DNA from: Dehalococcoidia bacterium
GTDB lineage: Bacteria > Chloroflexota > Dehalococcoidia > UBA2979
NCBI GenBank assembly: GCA_009692705.1
Contig: SHYR01000001.1
Span: 97,948 to 135,086, forward strand
Length of the DNA stretch: 37,139 nt
Direction: 5' to 3'
The translations under genes were made by a program, and so were the position numbers. Shown here piece after piece: positions 15,622 through 23,337 of the stretch; the first letter of the stretch is position 1, and the number at the start of each line of letters is the position of its first letter. The notes beneath the pieces are model-generated. The model made no database searches, was not told the DNA's origin, and was given only the letters and a program-made list of their open reading frames with translations.

Positions 15622-16704
15622 TCACCGCTCGCCCCCCGCCCCGCCAAGGCGGAACGCCAGCGTTCCGCCCCCACCGCCCAGCCGGAACGCCAGCGTCCCG
15701 CCCTCGCCCTCCACCCACGCGCCTTCGCCCAGCGCCGCGAGCACATCCAGCAGGCCGATCGCCTCCGTCATCGCCTGTGCCACACGCGCGCGCGGGAGGC
15801 GCGGGAACAGCCGCGCGACCAGCGCGTAGGCGCTCGCCGGACCCCCGGCCAGCAGCGCGCGCACGCGGCGCAGCCGCCGCTCGTAGTGCGCCTCGAAGCG
15901 GTCGAGCAGCGCCGGCGGGTCGGCCACCACCGCGCCGTGCCCGGGCAGCACGCGCCGGGGCGCGAGCGCGCGCAGGCGCTGCGCCGAGGCGAGAAACGGA
16001 GGCAGCGAGGGCCAGCGCGCACCCTCGTCTCCCGGGCCGGCGTCCATGGTGCGCGGGAAGTGCAGCCCCGGCGTGGGGATCGTGCCGGGCAGCAGCGTGT
16101 CACCCGAATAGAGGTCGCGCGTGCGCTCCGTGATCGCGACCAGGTTGCCCGGCGTGTGGCCGGGCGCCGCGACCACGCGCAGCGTGTCGCCGTCTGCCAG
16201 CGCGAAGCGCTCGCCGTCGGCGACGGCCTCCACGGCCTGCGCGGGCGCGCCCTCCCAGCGCAGGCGCGGGCGGGGGCCGGCCGCCCACGAACGGGACGAA
16301 AGACGGGACGGAAGCGTGGACGACAGGGTGGTTCCGTCCGGGGCGTCGCGGTAGCCGTGGCGCCGCAGCGCCTCGAGCCGGGCTGCGCGCGCGGCCTCGC
16401 CGTGGCGCGCGCCCGCCACGATCGCGGCGCGGTCGGCGGCGCCGCAGCGGATGCGCGCGCCGGCGGCGGCCCAGCGCCCCGCGAGCCCGGCGTGGTCGAG
16501 GTGCGCGTGCGTCACCAGCACCACGCGCACGTCGGGCGGCGCGAAGCCCGCCGCGGCGAGCTGCGCGACCGCCGCCTCCCACGAGCCCTCGCAGTCCGGC
16601 CCCGCGTCGACGAGCAGCGCGCCGCCGCCGGCCAGCGGCAGCGCGTAGACGACGTTGCCCGCGAGCGCGATCGCGTGCGGCGCTGCGGGCGGCGCTGGCG
16701 GCAT
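15622..16704 (-). CDS. metallo-beta-lactamase-fold hydrolase
   Basis: This 360-residue MBL-fold protein is probably a di-metal hydrolase acting on a thioester or ester. It has the metal motif THAHLDH (residues 65-71), the AAPGHTPGN histidine, YSGDTLLPG with the bridging Asp, and LPGHGAVV for the last histidine. After the catalytic domain comes an ERRLRRVRALL helix and a winged-helix-like tail (ARVAQAMTEAIGLLDVLAALGEG), the layout of the glyoxalase-II-like/LACTB2 group. An insertion rich in Ser and Arg (about 125-150) is poorly conserved. The last 22 residues are a tandem 11-residue repeat (GGTLAFRLGGG) caused by a 33-base duplication. The downstream partner gene is convergent chrA. Substrate unknown. 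Confidence 0.88.
   Translation of the reverse strand: MPPAPPAAPHAIALAGNVVYALPLAGGGALLVDAGPDCEGSWEAAVAQLAAAGFAPPDVRVVLVTHAHLDHAGLAGRWAAAGARIRCGAADRAAIVAGARHGEAARAARLEALRRHGYRDAPDGTTLSSTLPSRLSSRSWAAGPRPRLRWEGAPAQAVEAVADGERFALADGDTLRVVAAPGHTPGNLVAITERTRDLYSGDTLLPGTIPTPGLHFPRTMDAGPGDEGARWPSLPPFLASAQRLRALAPRRVLPGHGAVVADPPALLDRFEAHYERRLRRVRALLAGGPASAYALVARLFPRLPRARVAQAMTEAIGLLDVLAALGEGAWVEGEGGTLAFRLGGGGGTLAFRLGGAGGER
15648..15703. repeat. 33-base tandem duplication carrying a palindromic core
   Basis: The core GGAACGCCAGCGTTCC at 15651-15666 is a perfect inverted repeat around CA; with flanks its arms reach 10 bases. A near copy with one mismatch lies 33 bases on (15684-15699). In the minus frame the two copies add an in-frame 11-residue repeat to the MBL protein. 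Being next to the convergent chrA stop, the hairpin might also serve both genes as a 3' element. Confidence 0.75.
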
Positions 16705-16713
16705 GCGGCGAGG

Positions 16714-17145
16714 CTAGGCGATCAGCCCGCCGCGCGCATCGAACTGCGACCGCGGCGACCAGGCCATCTCCCAGAGGTTCCCCTCCGGGTCCGCGAAGTA
16801 GCCGGAGCGCCCGCCCCACGAGGTGTCGACCGGCTCCTTCACGATCCGCCCGCCGGCGGCCTTCGCCGTCGCCAGCGCCTCGTCCACCTGCTCGCGCCGC
16901 TCGACGTTGAGGCCCAGCGAGAGGCCGCGGTACTGCCCGGCGGCTGGCGGCGCGTCGGTGAGCTTCGCGTCGCCGGATAGCAGCGCGTGCGGGAAGAGCG
17001 AGAGCCACGCCCCGCCGCCCTTGTACTCGGCGAAGTGCTTGTTGTCGGGGTTCGCCTCCGTCCAGCCGAGCGCGTTGTAGAACGCGCGCAGCTTCGGCAC
17101 GTCGTGCACGCCGAGGTGGACGGTGGTGATGCGGGTCGGGATCAT
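16714..17145 (-). CDS. VOC (glyoxalase/bleomycin-resistance) family protein
   Basis: This 143-residue protein has two beta-alpha-beta-beta-beta modules. It starts ITTVHLGVHDVPKLRAFYNALGW, has LSLGLNVERREQVDEAL in the second module, and ends SGYFADPEGNLWEMAWSP, the signature of VOC superfamily members. His at the start of the first strand and Glu in NLWEMAW are at the usual metal-ligand positions. GAGAGGAG lies upstream of the ATG at 17145. It could be a lyase, dioxygenase or small-molecule binding protein; the sequence does not say. It is followed by the MBL gene 9 bases after its stop, on the same strand, so the two are likely co-transcribed and could act on related small thiol or ester compounds, which is speculation. 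Confidence 0.9.
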   Translation of the reverse strand: MIPTRITTVHLGVHDVPKLRAFYNALGWTEANPDNKHFAEYKGGGAWLSLFPHALLSGDAKLTDAPPAAGQYRGLSLGLNVERREQVDEALATAKAAGGRIVKEPVDTSWGGRSGYFADPEGNLWEMAWSPRSQFDARGGLIA

Positions 17146-17192
17146 CGGGCGGCTCCTCTCAACTCAAGCAGCGGTGTCGTGTGGAACAGCGG

Positions 17193-17282
17193 TCATGCGC
17201 CCCCCCCGCTCGCGGCGAGCGCGAACGGCCCCCCGTTGTTGTCGCCGAGGATGATGGGGGTGTGGGTGAGGGTCACCGGAAA
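17193..17282 (-). other. coding-like tract in frame after the TAG of the nuclease-like gene
   Basis: Immediately after the TAG at 17283-17285 the same frame runs 29 codons (FPVTLTHTPIILGDNNGG and on) before TGA, with almost every third position G or C. It could be a decayed C-terminus, a small GTG-started ORF at 17276, or chance in GC-rich DNA. The remaining gap to the VOC gene holds a short CGCTCGC/GCGAGCG inverted repeat and the VOC ribosome site. Confidence 0.25.
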
Positions 17283-17797
17283 CTAGTAGCCAATGACGCC
17301 GATTCCCTTGAGCGGAAGCTTCAGCCGATCGCTCGCGTACAAGGTGTCGAAGAACGTCACGACGGTTTCGTAGTCGGGCTGCTTCAGATAGTCGAGGCGT
17401 ACTGCCACGCAAAGGTAATTGACGCCGATCATCATGCACGCCTGAAACAGATCTTTCAGGAACTGATTGTTCAGGACGCCGCGACCCGCCTCCACTTTTA
17501 GGACAAATCCTTCATGGCGTACCACGCGTCCGCATCGAAGGACTTTTCGGCGACGCCCCTAGCTCCGAAGAGGACCGGTACGCGGAGGATTTGCGTCCGG
17601 GACTTTCCGCGCTCGACTTCGAACCCGAGTCCTTCAAGCCCCGGTCTTACTCGCGCGAGGACGCCGTCGCTGCTCAGCTTGAACTGTGACGAGGAAATCT
17701 CGTTGTCGACGGCGTCGAAGGCTTCGACGAGGCCAACCATCAAGGTTGGTGCAGGGTGCGAGCGCGGAAAGAATTGCCATTGAACGGCCACGGTCAC
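17283..17797 (-). pseudogene. frameshifted nuclease-like hypothetical gene
   Basis: Two overlapping minus-strand frames join into one protein of about 171 residues. Frame one starts at GTG 17797, overlapping the cinA stop as GTGA, and reads VAVQWQFFPRSHPAP, then RPGLEGLGFEVERGKS, VPVLFG and KSFDADAW. Frame two, from about 17522, continues VRHEGFVLKVEAGRGV, LNNQFLKDLFQACMM, LCVAVRLDY and LPLKGIGVIGY. A single missing G at a TGG(G) run would restore the join. I recall intact proteins of this type as uncharacterised, restriction-endonuclease-like (PD-(D/E)XK-type) proteins, but this is memory, not a search. GC is visibly lower than in the neighbours, suggesting transfer. The lesion could be real or a sequencing error. 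Confidence 0.7.
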
Positions 17798-19035
17798 CCC
17801 CTCACGGCGCGCGCCATCAGGTAGCCGCGCAGCATCGCCAGCGTCGAAAGCACCGCGCGGCGGCGGGCGGCCTCGCGGCCGCCCTGGTACCAGCGCGTGC
17901 GCTGGTGCTCGACGCTTGTCCCGTCCGCGATCGCCACGAACACCGTGCCCGGCTCCTCGCCGTTCACCGGCTCGGGCCCCATCACGCCGGTGAGGCCCAG
18001 CCCGATGTCCGCGCCGAGCCGCTCGCGCGCCACCTTCGCCATCGCCTCGGTCGTCGCCTGCGCGACCGCGCCATGGGCGGCGATCACGGCGCCCGGCACG
18101 CCGAGGTCGATCTTCGCCTGCGTGGCGTAGCTCACGAGGCTGCCCTTGAAGTACTCGGAGGCGCCCTCGTACTCGGTGATCGCGGCGGCGATCGCGCCCC
18201 CGGTCGCCGACTCCATCACCGCCAGCGTCAGGCCCTGCTCGCGCAGCATGCGCCCGATCGCGCCGCCGAGGCTGTCCTCGTCCTGCCCCCAGACCGCGGG
18301 GCCGAGGATGCGCCGCGCCTCCTCCTCCACCGGGCGGATCAGCCGCCACGCCTGCTCGCGCGTGGGGGCCTTGGCGGCGATACGCGCGTGCACGCCGTCC
18401 GCGCGGGCGTAAATGCCGATCGAGGGGTTGGCGCCGGAGAGCAGCGGCGACAGCAGCTCGTCCACGGTGGACTCACCAAGGTTCGCGGTCTTGAGCGTGC
18501 GCGACACCAGCACGCCGTCGGCGCGCCGCTCGAGCTCCGGCGCGACGTGCTGCTGCCACATGAACAGCATCTCGTGCGGCGGCCCCGGCATGATCACCAG
18601 TACCCTGCCATCGCGCTCCACCCACCAGCCGGGGGCGGTGCCGCGCGCGTTCGGGATCGCGCGCGCCGACGGGATCAGCATCGCCTGCTTGAGGTTGCGC
18701 TCCGGCATGCGCCGGTCGGCGCGCTCCATCAGCCCGCGCAGCACCCGTTCCTGCTCTTCGTCGAGGCGCAGCTCCTCGCCGAGCGCCGCGGCCGCAGTCT
18801 CGCGCGTGATGTCGTCCTCGGTGGGCCCGAGCCCGCCGCTGCAGAACACGATGTCGGAGCGGCCCCATGCGCGCTCGAACACCTCGCGCAGGCGGCCGGG
18901 GTTGTCGCCCACCTGGGTCACGTACAGCAGGTCGATGCCGTACTGGGGGAGCTGCGACGCGATGAACGCGGCGTTGGTGTCCGTGATCTCGCCGAGCATG
19001 ATCTCGGTGCCGATCGAGAGGATCTCTGAGCGCAT
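17794..19035 (-). CDS. cinA: CinA family protein (nucleotide pyrophosphatase/NMN amidohydrolase)
   Basis: This 413-residue protein has the two CinA domains. The N-terminal MoaB/MogA-like (COG1058) domain has EILSIGTEIMLGEITDTNAAFIA and FCSGGLGPTEDDITRE. The C-terminal CinA amidase domain has MESATGGAIAAAITE, followed by YFKGSLVSYATQAKIDLGV and GLTGVMGPEP. Family members act in pyridine-nucleotide salvage, deamidating NMN and hydrolysing ADP-ribose-type compounds. The ORF track extends to 20148, across the moxR gene; ATG at 19035 gives the family N-terminus MRSEILSIGTEI. It is divergent from moxR, with a putative extended -10 (TGCTATCCT) 31 bases upstream. Its stop overlaps the start of the frameshifted gene. 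Confidence 0.94.
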   Translation of the reverse strand: MRSEILSIGTEIMLGEITDTNAAFIASQLPQYGIDLLYVTQVGDNPGRLREVFERAWGRSDIVFCSGGLGPTEDDITRETAAAALGEELRLDEEQERVLRGLMERADRRMPERNLKQAMLIPSARAIPNARGTAPGWWVERDGRVLVIMPGPPHEMLFMWQQHVAPELERRADGVLVSRTLKTANLGESTVDELLSPLLSGANPSIGIYARADGVHARIAAKAPTREQAWRLIRPVEEEARRILGPAVWGQDEDSLGGAIGRMLREQGLTLAVMESATGGAIAAAITEYEGASEYFKGSLVSYATQAKIDLGVPGAVIAAHGAVAQATTEAMAKVARERLGADIGLGLTGVMGPEPVNGEEPGTVFVAIADGTSVEHQRTRWYQGGREAARRRAVLSTLAMLRGYLMARAVRG

Positions 19036-19065
19036 GGCCGGCTCCCTGGCTGCTCGCCGAGCGTG

Positions 19066-19079
19066 AGGATAGCAGAGCG
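19066..19079 (-). promoter_or_regulatory. extended -10 element of the cinA promoter
   Basis: On the minus strand CGCTCTGCTATCCT contains TG-n-TATCCT, an extended -10 form, 31 bases before the cinA ATG. No convincing -35 box is seen. The same 14-base sequence with one change is found in mirror orientation for moxR. Confidence 0.45.
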
Positions 19080-19143
19080 CCGCGCGGCGACGGCGGCGTG
19101 TGCCGGCGGGCGGTCGCGAGCGCCCACCTCCTGCCGTGATCCA

Positions 19144-19157
19144 CGCTCTGCTACCCT
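19144..19157 (+). promoter_or_regulatory. extended -10 element of the moxR promoter, mirror of the cinA one
   Basis: CGCTCTGCTACCCT on the plus strand matches the minus-strand cinA element at 13 of 14 bases. The shared part forms a 10-base exact inverted repeat (TAGCAGAGCG/CGCTCTGCTA) separated by 64 bases. It lies 62 bases before the moxR GTG start. Confidence 0.45.
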
Positions 19158-19218
19158 GCGCCCGTATTCTGGGGATTCGGCCGGCGGCCGCGAGCGCGCG
19201 CCGCGGAGCGGGAGGATC

Positions 19219-20205
19219 GTGGTCCAGCCAGCATCGGCGCAGCAGCGCGCGGACGCCGCCGCGGCCATCCAGCGCTCGGCGCACCTCGTGCGCCAGAACG
19301 TGCACCGCGTGATCGTCGGCGCCGACGAGGCCGTGACCAGCGTGCTGGTCGCGCTGCTGGCGCGCGGCCACGTGCTGATCGAGGACGTGCCCGGCACCGG
19401 TAAGACCACGCTCGCGCACGCGGTCGCGCGCTCGATCGGCGCGAGCTTCAAGCGCATCCAGTTCACGCCGGACCTGATGCCGTCCGACATACTGGGCATC
19501 AACTACTACTCGCAGAAGAGCGGCGAGTTCGAGTTCCGCGAGGGGCCGATCGCGGCCAGCATCGTGCTCGCGGACGAGATCAACCGCGCCACCCCGCGCA
19601 CGCAATCGGCGCTGCTGGAGGCGATGCAGGAGCGCACCTACACCATCGACGGCGTGACGCGCGCGCTGCCGCAGCCGTTCGTGGTGCTGGCGACGCAGAA
19701 CCCGGTCGAGCTGGAGGGCACCTTCCCGCTGCCGGAGGCGCAGCTCGACCGCTTTCTGCTGCGGCTGCGGGTCGGCTACCCGAGCGAGGAGGGGGAGCTG
19801 GAGGTGCTGCGGCGCTTCGAGGGGGGTTCGCCGCTCGACACGCTGCGGCCGGTGGTGAGCGCCGAGGAGCTGGTGGCGCTCTCCGCGCAGCTGCGGCTGA
19901 TCCATGTCGAGGATGAGGTAGCGCGCTACATCGTGAGCCTCTGCCGCGCCACGCGGGAGCACCCCGCGCTGGAGCTGGGCGCGAGCCCCCGCGCCTCGCT
20001 GGCGCTGTTCGACGCGGCGCGCGCGCTGGCCGCGATCGAGGGCCGTGACTACGTGCGCCCGGACGACGTGAAGCGCCTGGTGCAGCCGGTGCTGGGACAC
20101 CGCGTGCTGCTCTCGTCGCAGACACGGCTGCGCGGCCGCAGCAGCCACGACGTGCTGGAGGAGATCCAGCGCGCGCAGCCGGTGCCGATCATCGATCGCG
20201 GCTAG
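19219..20205 (+). CDS. MoxR-family AAA+ ATPase
   Basis: This ATPase of about 328 residues is of the MoxR proper subfamily, thought to act as a chaperone for membrane or periplasmic protein maturation with DUF58/VWA partners. Motifs are Walker A VPGTGKTT (about 58-65), the signature FKRIQFTPDLMPSDILG, Walker B VLADEINRATPRTQSALLEAMQE, sensor VLATQNPVELEGTFPLPEAQLDRF, and the lid domain GASPRASLALFDAARA. The ORF track begins at 19063; GTG 19219 is better because GGGAGGA stands just upstream and homologues begin near this point. It leads a MoxR-DUF58-DUF4129 cluster, with 26 bases to the DUF58 gene. This is a different MoxR subfamily from the CbbQ-type gene at 10198. Confidence 0.93.
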   Translation: MVQPASAQQRADAAAAIQRSAHLVRQNVHRVIVGADEAVTSVLVALLARGHVLIEDVPGTGKTTLAHAVARSIGASFKRIQFTPDLMPSDILGINYYSQKSGEFEFREGPIAASIVLADEINRATPRTQSALLEAMQERTYTIDGVTRALPQPFVVLATQNPVELEGTFPLPEAQLDRFLLRLRVGYPSEEGELEVLRRFEGGSPLDTLRPVVSAEELVALSAQLRLIHVEDEVARYIVSLCRATREHPALELGASPRASLALFDAARALAAIEGRDYVRPDDVKRLVQPVLGHRVLLSSQTRLRGRSSHDVLEEIQRAQPVPIIDRG

Positions 20206-20231
20206 GCGCAGCGAGCGGGCGGGGTCCGGCG

Positions 20232-21539
20232 ATGCGCTTCATCCTCGGCGAGCTCTGGCTGTGGGTCTCCGGGGCGTTGATCTACGCCGGCCTGATCGGG
20301 GGCTCCACGCTCGTGCTCGCGCTCGGGGTGCTGGTGCTCAGCACCGGGGGCCTAGCGCGGCTGTGGGCGCGCGTCTCGCTGGAGGAGGTGGAGTACCGGC
20401 GCGAGCTCCCGGAGACCCGCGCATTCCTCGGCGAGCGCATCGACTTCACCGTGCATCTCTCCAACGGCAAGTTCATCCCGGTGCCGTGGCTGGAGGTTCG
20501 CGACCTGCTGCCGCAGGCCACCCCGCTGGTGGGCGGCCAGACGCGCCGCGCCGGCATGCCGCGCCTCGACGCCTTCACGCGCCAGACCTCGCTGCGCCAC
20601 CACGAGCGCCTGCGCTGGCCGATGCAGCTCCAGACCACGGTGCGCGGCTACTTCCGCCTCGGCCCCGCGCGCCTGCGCTCCGGCGACCTGTTCGGCTTCT
20701 TCGAGCGCACGCGCGACTTCGAGCAGCAGGACGCGGTCGTCGTCTACCCCCGCACCTTCGCGCTGCCCGACCTCGGCTTCGATAGCGCGCGCCCGTTCGG
20801 CGAGCAGCGCGGCGGCAACCGCATCTTCGAGGATCCGCTGCGCGTGATCGGGGTGCGCGACTACACGCCGGGCGATCCGCTGAAGCGGGTCGACTGGAAG
20901 GCCACCGCGCGCACGGGACGGCTGCAGTCGCGCCTCTACGAGCCATCGCGCACGCAGTCGGCCGTGGTGGCGCTGAACATCTCGACGATGGAGCAGACGT
21001 GGGAGGGCTTCGACCCCGTGCTGCTCGAGCGCGGCGTCTCCGTCGCCGCGTCGATCGCGCGCACGCTCTTCGAGCACGGGGACGCCGTGGGCCTCGTCAC
21101 CAACGGCTCCTTCCCGGACGCCGACCGTCCGCTGCGGCTCGGCGCGAACCGCCGTCCGGAGCAGCTGCGGCACATGCTCGAGCTGTTGGCGATGATCTCG
21201 CCCTATACGGCGGCGCGTCTCTCCGACGAGCTGGAGAGCCGCGACGACCCGCTGCCAGCGGGCGCGACGATCATCGTGGTGGCGACGCTGATGCCGCACG
21301 ACCTCGTCGCCACGCTGCTGCGGTTGCGCGGCGCTGGGCATGCGGTGCACGTGGTGAAGACCTCCGGCGTGGCGTGGGCGCATCCGCTGGGCGCGATCCC
21401 GGTGACCGACGTCTCCCCGCGTATGCAGGCGCTGGAGGCGGAGCTCGGAGTGCCGGTCACGACCGCGACGCCGACGCCAGCCGGCAGAGGCGGGGCGGCG
21501 GGGGTGCTCGGCGCCGCACGCGGCGGTACGCCGCGATGA
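20232..21539 (+). CDS. DUF58 domain protein
   Basis: This 435-residue protein has two N-terminal membrane helices (LWLWVSGALIYAGLIGGSTLVLALGVLVLST region, residues about 8-40). A beta-rich part follows, then the DUF58 signature VIGVRDYTPGDPLKRVDWKATARTGRLQSRLYEPSRTQ. The C-terminal part is VWA-like: VALNISTMEQTW in place of DxSxS, so the MIDAS is degenerate. DUF58 proteins almost always accompany MoxR ATPases, as here, and are presumed adaptors at the membrane. ATG 20232 follows GGGG-rich sequence. The stop overlaps the next start as ATGA, so the three-gene cluster is translationally coupled at this point. Biochemical role unproven. Confidence 0.9.
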   Translation: MRFILGELWLWVSGALIYAGLIGGSTLVLALGVLVLSTGGLARLWARVSLEEVEYRRELPETRAFLGERIDFTVHLSNGKFIPVPWLEVRDLLPQATPLVGGQTRRAGMPRLDAFTRQTSLRHHERLRWPMQLQTTVRGYFRLGPARLRSGDLFGFFERTRDFEQQDAVVVYPRTFALPDLGFDSARPFGEQRGGNRIFEDPLRVIGVRDYTPGDPLKRVDWKATARTGRLQSRLYEPSRTQSAVVALNISTMEQTWEGFDPVLLERGVSVAASIARTLFEHGDAVGLVTNGSFPDADRPLRLGANRRPEQLRHMLELLAMISPYTAARLSDELESRDDPLPAGATIIVVATLMPHDLVATLLRLRGAGHAVHVVKTSGVAWAHPLGAIPVTDVSPRMQALEAELGVPVTTATPTPAGRGGAAGVLGAARGGTPR

Positions 21540-23176
21540 ACCGCTGGTTCCAGGCCGCTAGCACCCACCTGCTGATCCTCAGCGAGGCGATGGCGTGGTT
21601 CATCGTGCTGCGGGTGCTGGCGACCGCGATGGACCGCTCGGTGCTCACCGGCTTCCAGCAGACGGTGGAGGCCGGCCACCTCGGCGGGGAGCCCACCGCC
21701 GCCGCGCTGGCGGCCGTCCAGCTCCTGCGCCGCGCCGTCGATGACCTCGCCTCCGGGCCGCCGCTCGCGCTGGTGATCCTCACGGCCTACCTTGCGCTCG
21801 GGCTCTCCTGGGGCATCCGCCGCTTGCGCGCGCCGGCCGCCGTGGCGGTGATGGTCGGGCTCGCCGCCTCCGTGGTGCTGCTGAACGTGCTGTTCCACAT
21901 CGCGCTCGCGGGCGACCTCGCGCTGTGGGACGGCAGCGGCATGCAGCGCTTCTTCACCGACCCCCAGGCCACGCTGGCGGGCGAGCGCGACACGGCGGCA
22001 TGGGTGGCGAACCCGGACCCGGCGCGCCTGCCCGGCACCTCCGCGGGGCTGGTGCTGGTCGGGATGTGCGCGCTCTGGGCGCGCTTCATCTACGTCGGCC
22101 GCAGCGCCGTCAGCTTCCCGCGGGTGCTGCGCTCCTTCAGCGTGGGGTTCCCCGCCGTGCTGCTCGCGACGGTGCTGGTGCCGCTCGCGGGCGTGGGGGT
22201 CGGGGTGCTCGCGCTGCCGTACTTCGTGCTCGCGATGCTCACGGTGGCGGTGGCCAACGCCGCGCGTTCCACGCGCGACTGGACGTTCGACCGCACTGCG
22301 CCGTGGGCGGTCTCCGCCCTCGCCACGATCGGGGTGCTGGCGGGGATCGCGCTGCTCTTCGGGCTGCTCGCCGTGCTCGAGGTGCGGGAGGTCGTGGCGC
22401 CGATCGGGTCGGCGCTGCTCGGGGCCGCGCTCGCCGTCATGGAGGTGGTGCTCACGCCGGTGTTCTGGGCGCTCGAGCATGCCTTTCGCGCGATCGCCTC
22501 ACGCTTCGCCAGTGATGCGCTCGATACCGTGCAGCAGGGGGCCGGCGAACCGACGCCCAAGCAGCCGGAGACGGACGACTTCGTCACGCCGGCGTGGCTC
22601 ACGACCAGCCTGCGCCTCGCCGCGTTCACGGTGCTCGCGCTCGGCAGCTACTGGCTCGCGCGCTACCTGTTCCGGCGCGTGAGCGAGCGGCAGCAGGAGC
22701 CGGAGTACGCCGAGGAGCGCGCGGCGGCGGAGGGCACCGGCGTGGGTGGCCTGCTGCGGCAGCTGCTGCCGCAGCGGCGGCGGCAACCGGGGGTCCCGCG
22801 CTGGCTCGATCGGCACGCCGTCTACCGCCTCTTCGCCCGCGCGGTCGTCGATGCCGAGGACCGCGGCGTGCTGCGCGCGCCCGGCGACACCCCCTTGCAG
22901 TTCGCCGCCATGGCGGCGCCGGCGCTGCAGGCCCCGATGATGCAGGAGATCGCGGAGCAGTTCGACCGCGCCCGCTACGGGCGGCACTACCCCAGCGCCG
23001 AGGCGCTCGCCCCGCTGGAGCGCGCACTGGGCGAGTGGGAGCAGGCGCACCCCGCCCCCGAGGCGGTCGGCGAGCCGCAGCTCGAGCGCGCGGAACGGCT
23101 GCTGGAGGAGCGCGCGTCCGGCCTCGGGCGCCGCCGGCGGCCTCCCCCTCCGGGCCTCAACATCGGCCCGTACTAG
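21536..23176 (+). CDS. multi-pass membrane protein with C-terminal DUF4129 domain
   Basis: This protein of about 546 residues starts at ATG 21536 in the ATGA overlap with the DUF58 stop; the ORF track frame from 20999 is only an open extension. It has about eight hydrophobic segments. The last (LAAFTVLALGSYWLARYLF) leads into a cytoplasmic DUF4129-type domain: AVYRLFARAVVDAEDRGVLRAPGDTPLQFA, then FDRARYGRHYPS. In many bacteria the equivalent gene is a TgpA-like protein whose transglutaminase core sits between the membrane part and DUF4129. I see no Cys-His-Asp transglutaminase motif here, and the loop before DUF4129 is short. It is therefore a shortened form. Its role with MoxR and DUF58 is presumably in envelope or membrane protein processing. 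Confidence 0.82.
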   Translation: MNRWFQAASTHLLILSEAMAWFIVLRVLATAMDRSVLTGFQQTVEAGHLGGEPTAAALAAVQLLRRAVDDLASGPPLALVILTAYLALGLSWGIRRLRAPAAVAVMVGLAASVVLLNVLFHIALAGDLALWDGSGMQRFFTDPQATLAGERDTAAWVANPDPARLPGTSAGLVLVGMCALWARFIYVGRSAVSFPRVLRSFSVGFPAVLLATVLVPLAGVGVGVLALPYFVLAMLTVAVANAARSTRDWTFDRTAPWAVSALATIGVLAGIALLFGLLAVLEVREVVAPIGSALLGAALAVMEVVLTPVFWALEHAFRAIASRFASDALDTVQQGAGEPTPKQPETDDFVTPAWLTTSLRLAAFTVLALGSYWLARYLFRRVSERQQEPEYAEERAAAEGTGVGGLLRQLLPQRRRQPGVPRWLDRHAVYRLFARAVVDAEDRGVLRAPGDTPLQFAAMAAPALQAPMMQEIAEQFDRARYGRHYPSAEALAPLERALGEWEQAHPAPEAVGEPQLERAERLLEERASGLGRRRRPPPPGLNIGPY

Positions 23177-23215
23177 CCCGCGCTCGCCGCGCAGCGGGCC
23201 CGCAGGCTCCGGGCG

Positions 23216-23229
23216 CGACGGCGCCGTCG
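23216..23229. repeat. perfect palindrome downstream of the DUF4129 gene
   Basis: CGACGGCGCCGTCG is fully self-complementary, 40 bases after the stop codon. It may take part in a GC-rich 3' hairpin with neighbouring GGCGCGC/GCGCC stretches, but no T-run follows. Confidence 0.35.
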
Positions 23230-23260
23230 AGGCGGCGCGCCCGCCGGGCAGGTTCAGCGG

Positions 23261-23289
23261 TTGTCGGATGTGAGAGGGAACCCTAACCT
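23261..23289 (+). promoter_or_regulatory. weak promoter upstream of murI
   Basis: TTGTCG (23261-23266) and TAACCT (23284-23289) are 17 bases apart in a locally AT-richer part of the 161-base gap before murI. The match to consensus is moderate, and the -10 is only 49 bases before the start codon. Confidence 0.35.
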
Positions 23290-23337
23290 TTTCCGCACGG
23301 GCGGGCTCCGCGCCGCTGCCCGCAGACCGGGGTGCCC

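Noticed and set aside
14277-15746. 489-residue minus-strand ORF across chrA
   Set aside because: Antisense to chrA and the end of the VWA gene; no recognisable domain, typical shadow composition.
19036-20148. Extension of the cinA frame upstream to 20148
   Set aside because: It is antisense to moxR; the CinA N-terminus MRSEILSIGTEI at 19035 matches the family start.
20999-21535. Upstream part of the DUF4129 frame
   Set aside because: Overlaps the DUF58 gene out of frame; ATG 21536 in an ATGA overlap is the clear start.
23177-23337. Intrinsic terminator after the DUF4129 gene
   Set aside because: Several GC palindromes are present but none is followed by a T-run; the CCTTTTCC near 23287 is not after a stem.
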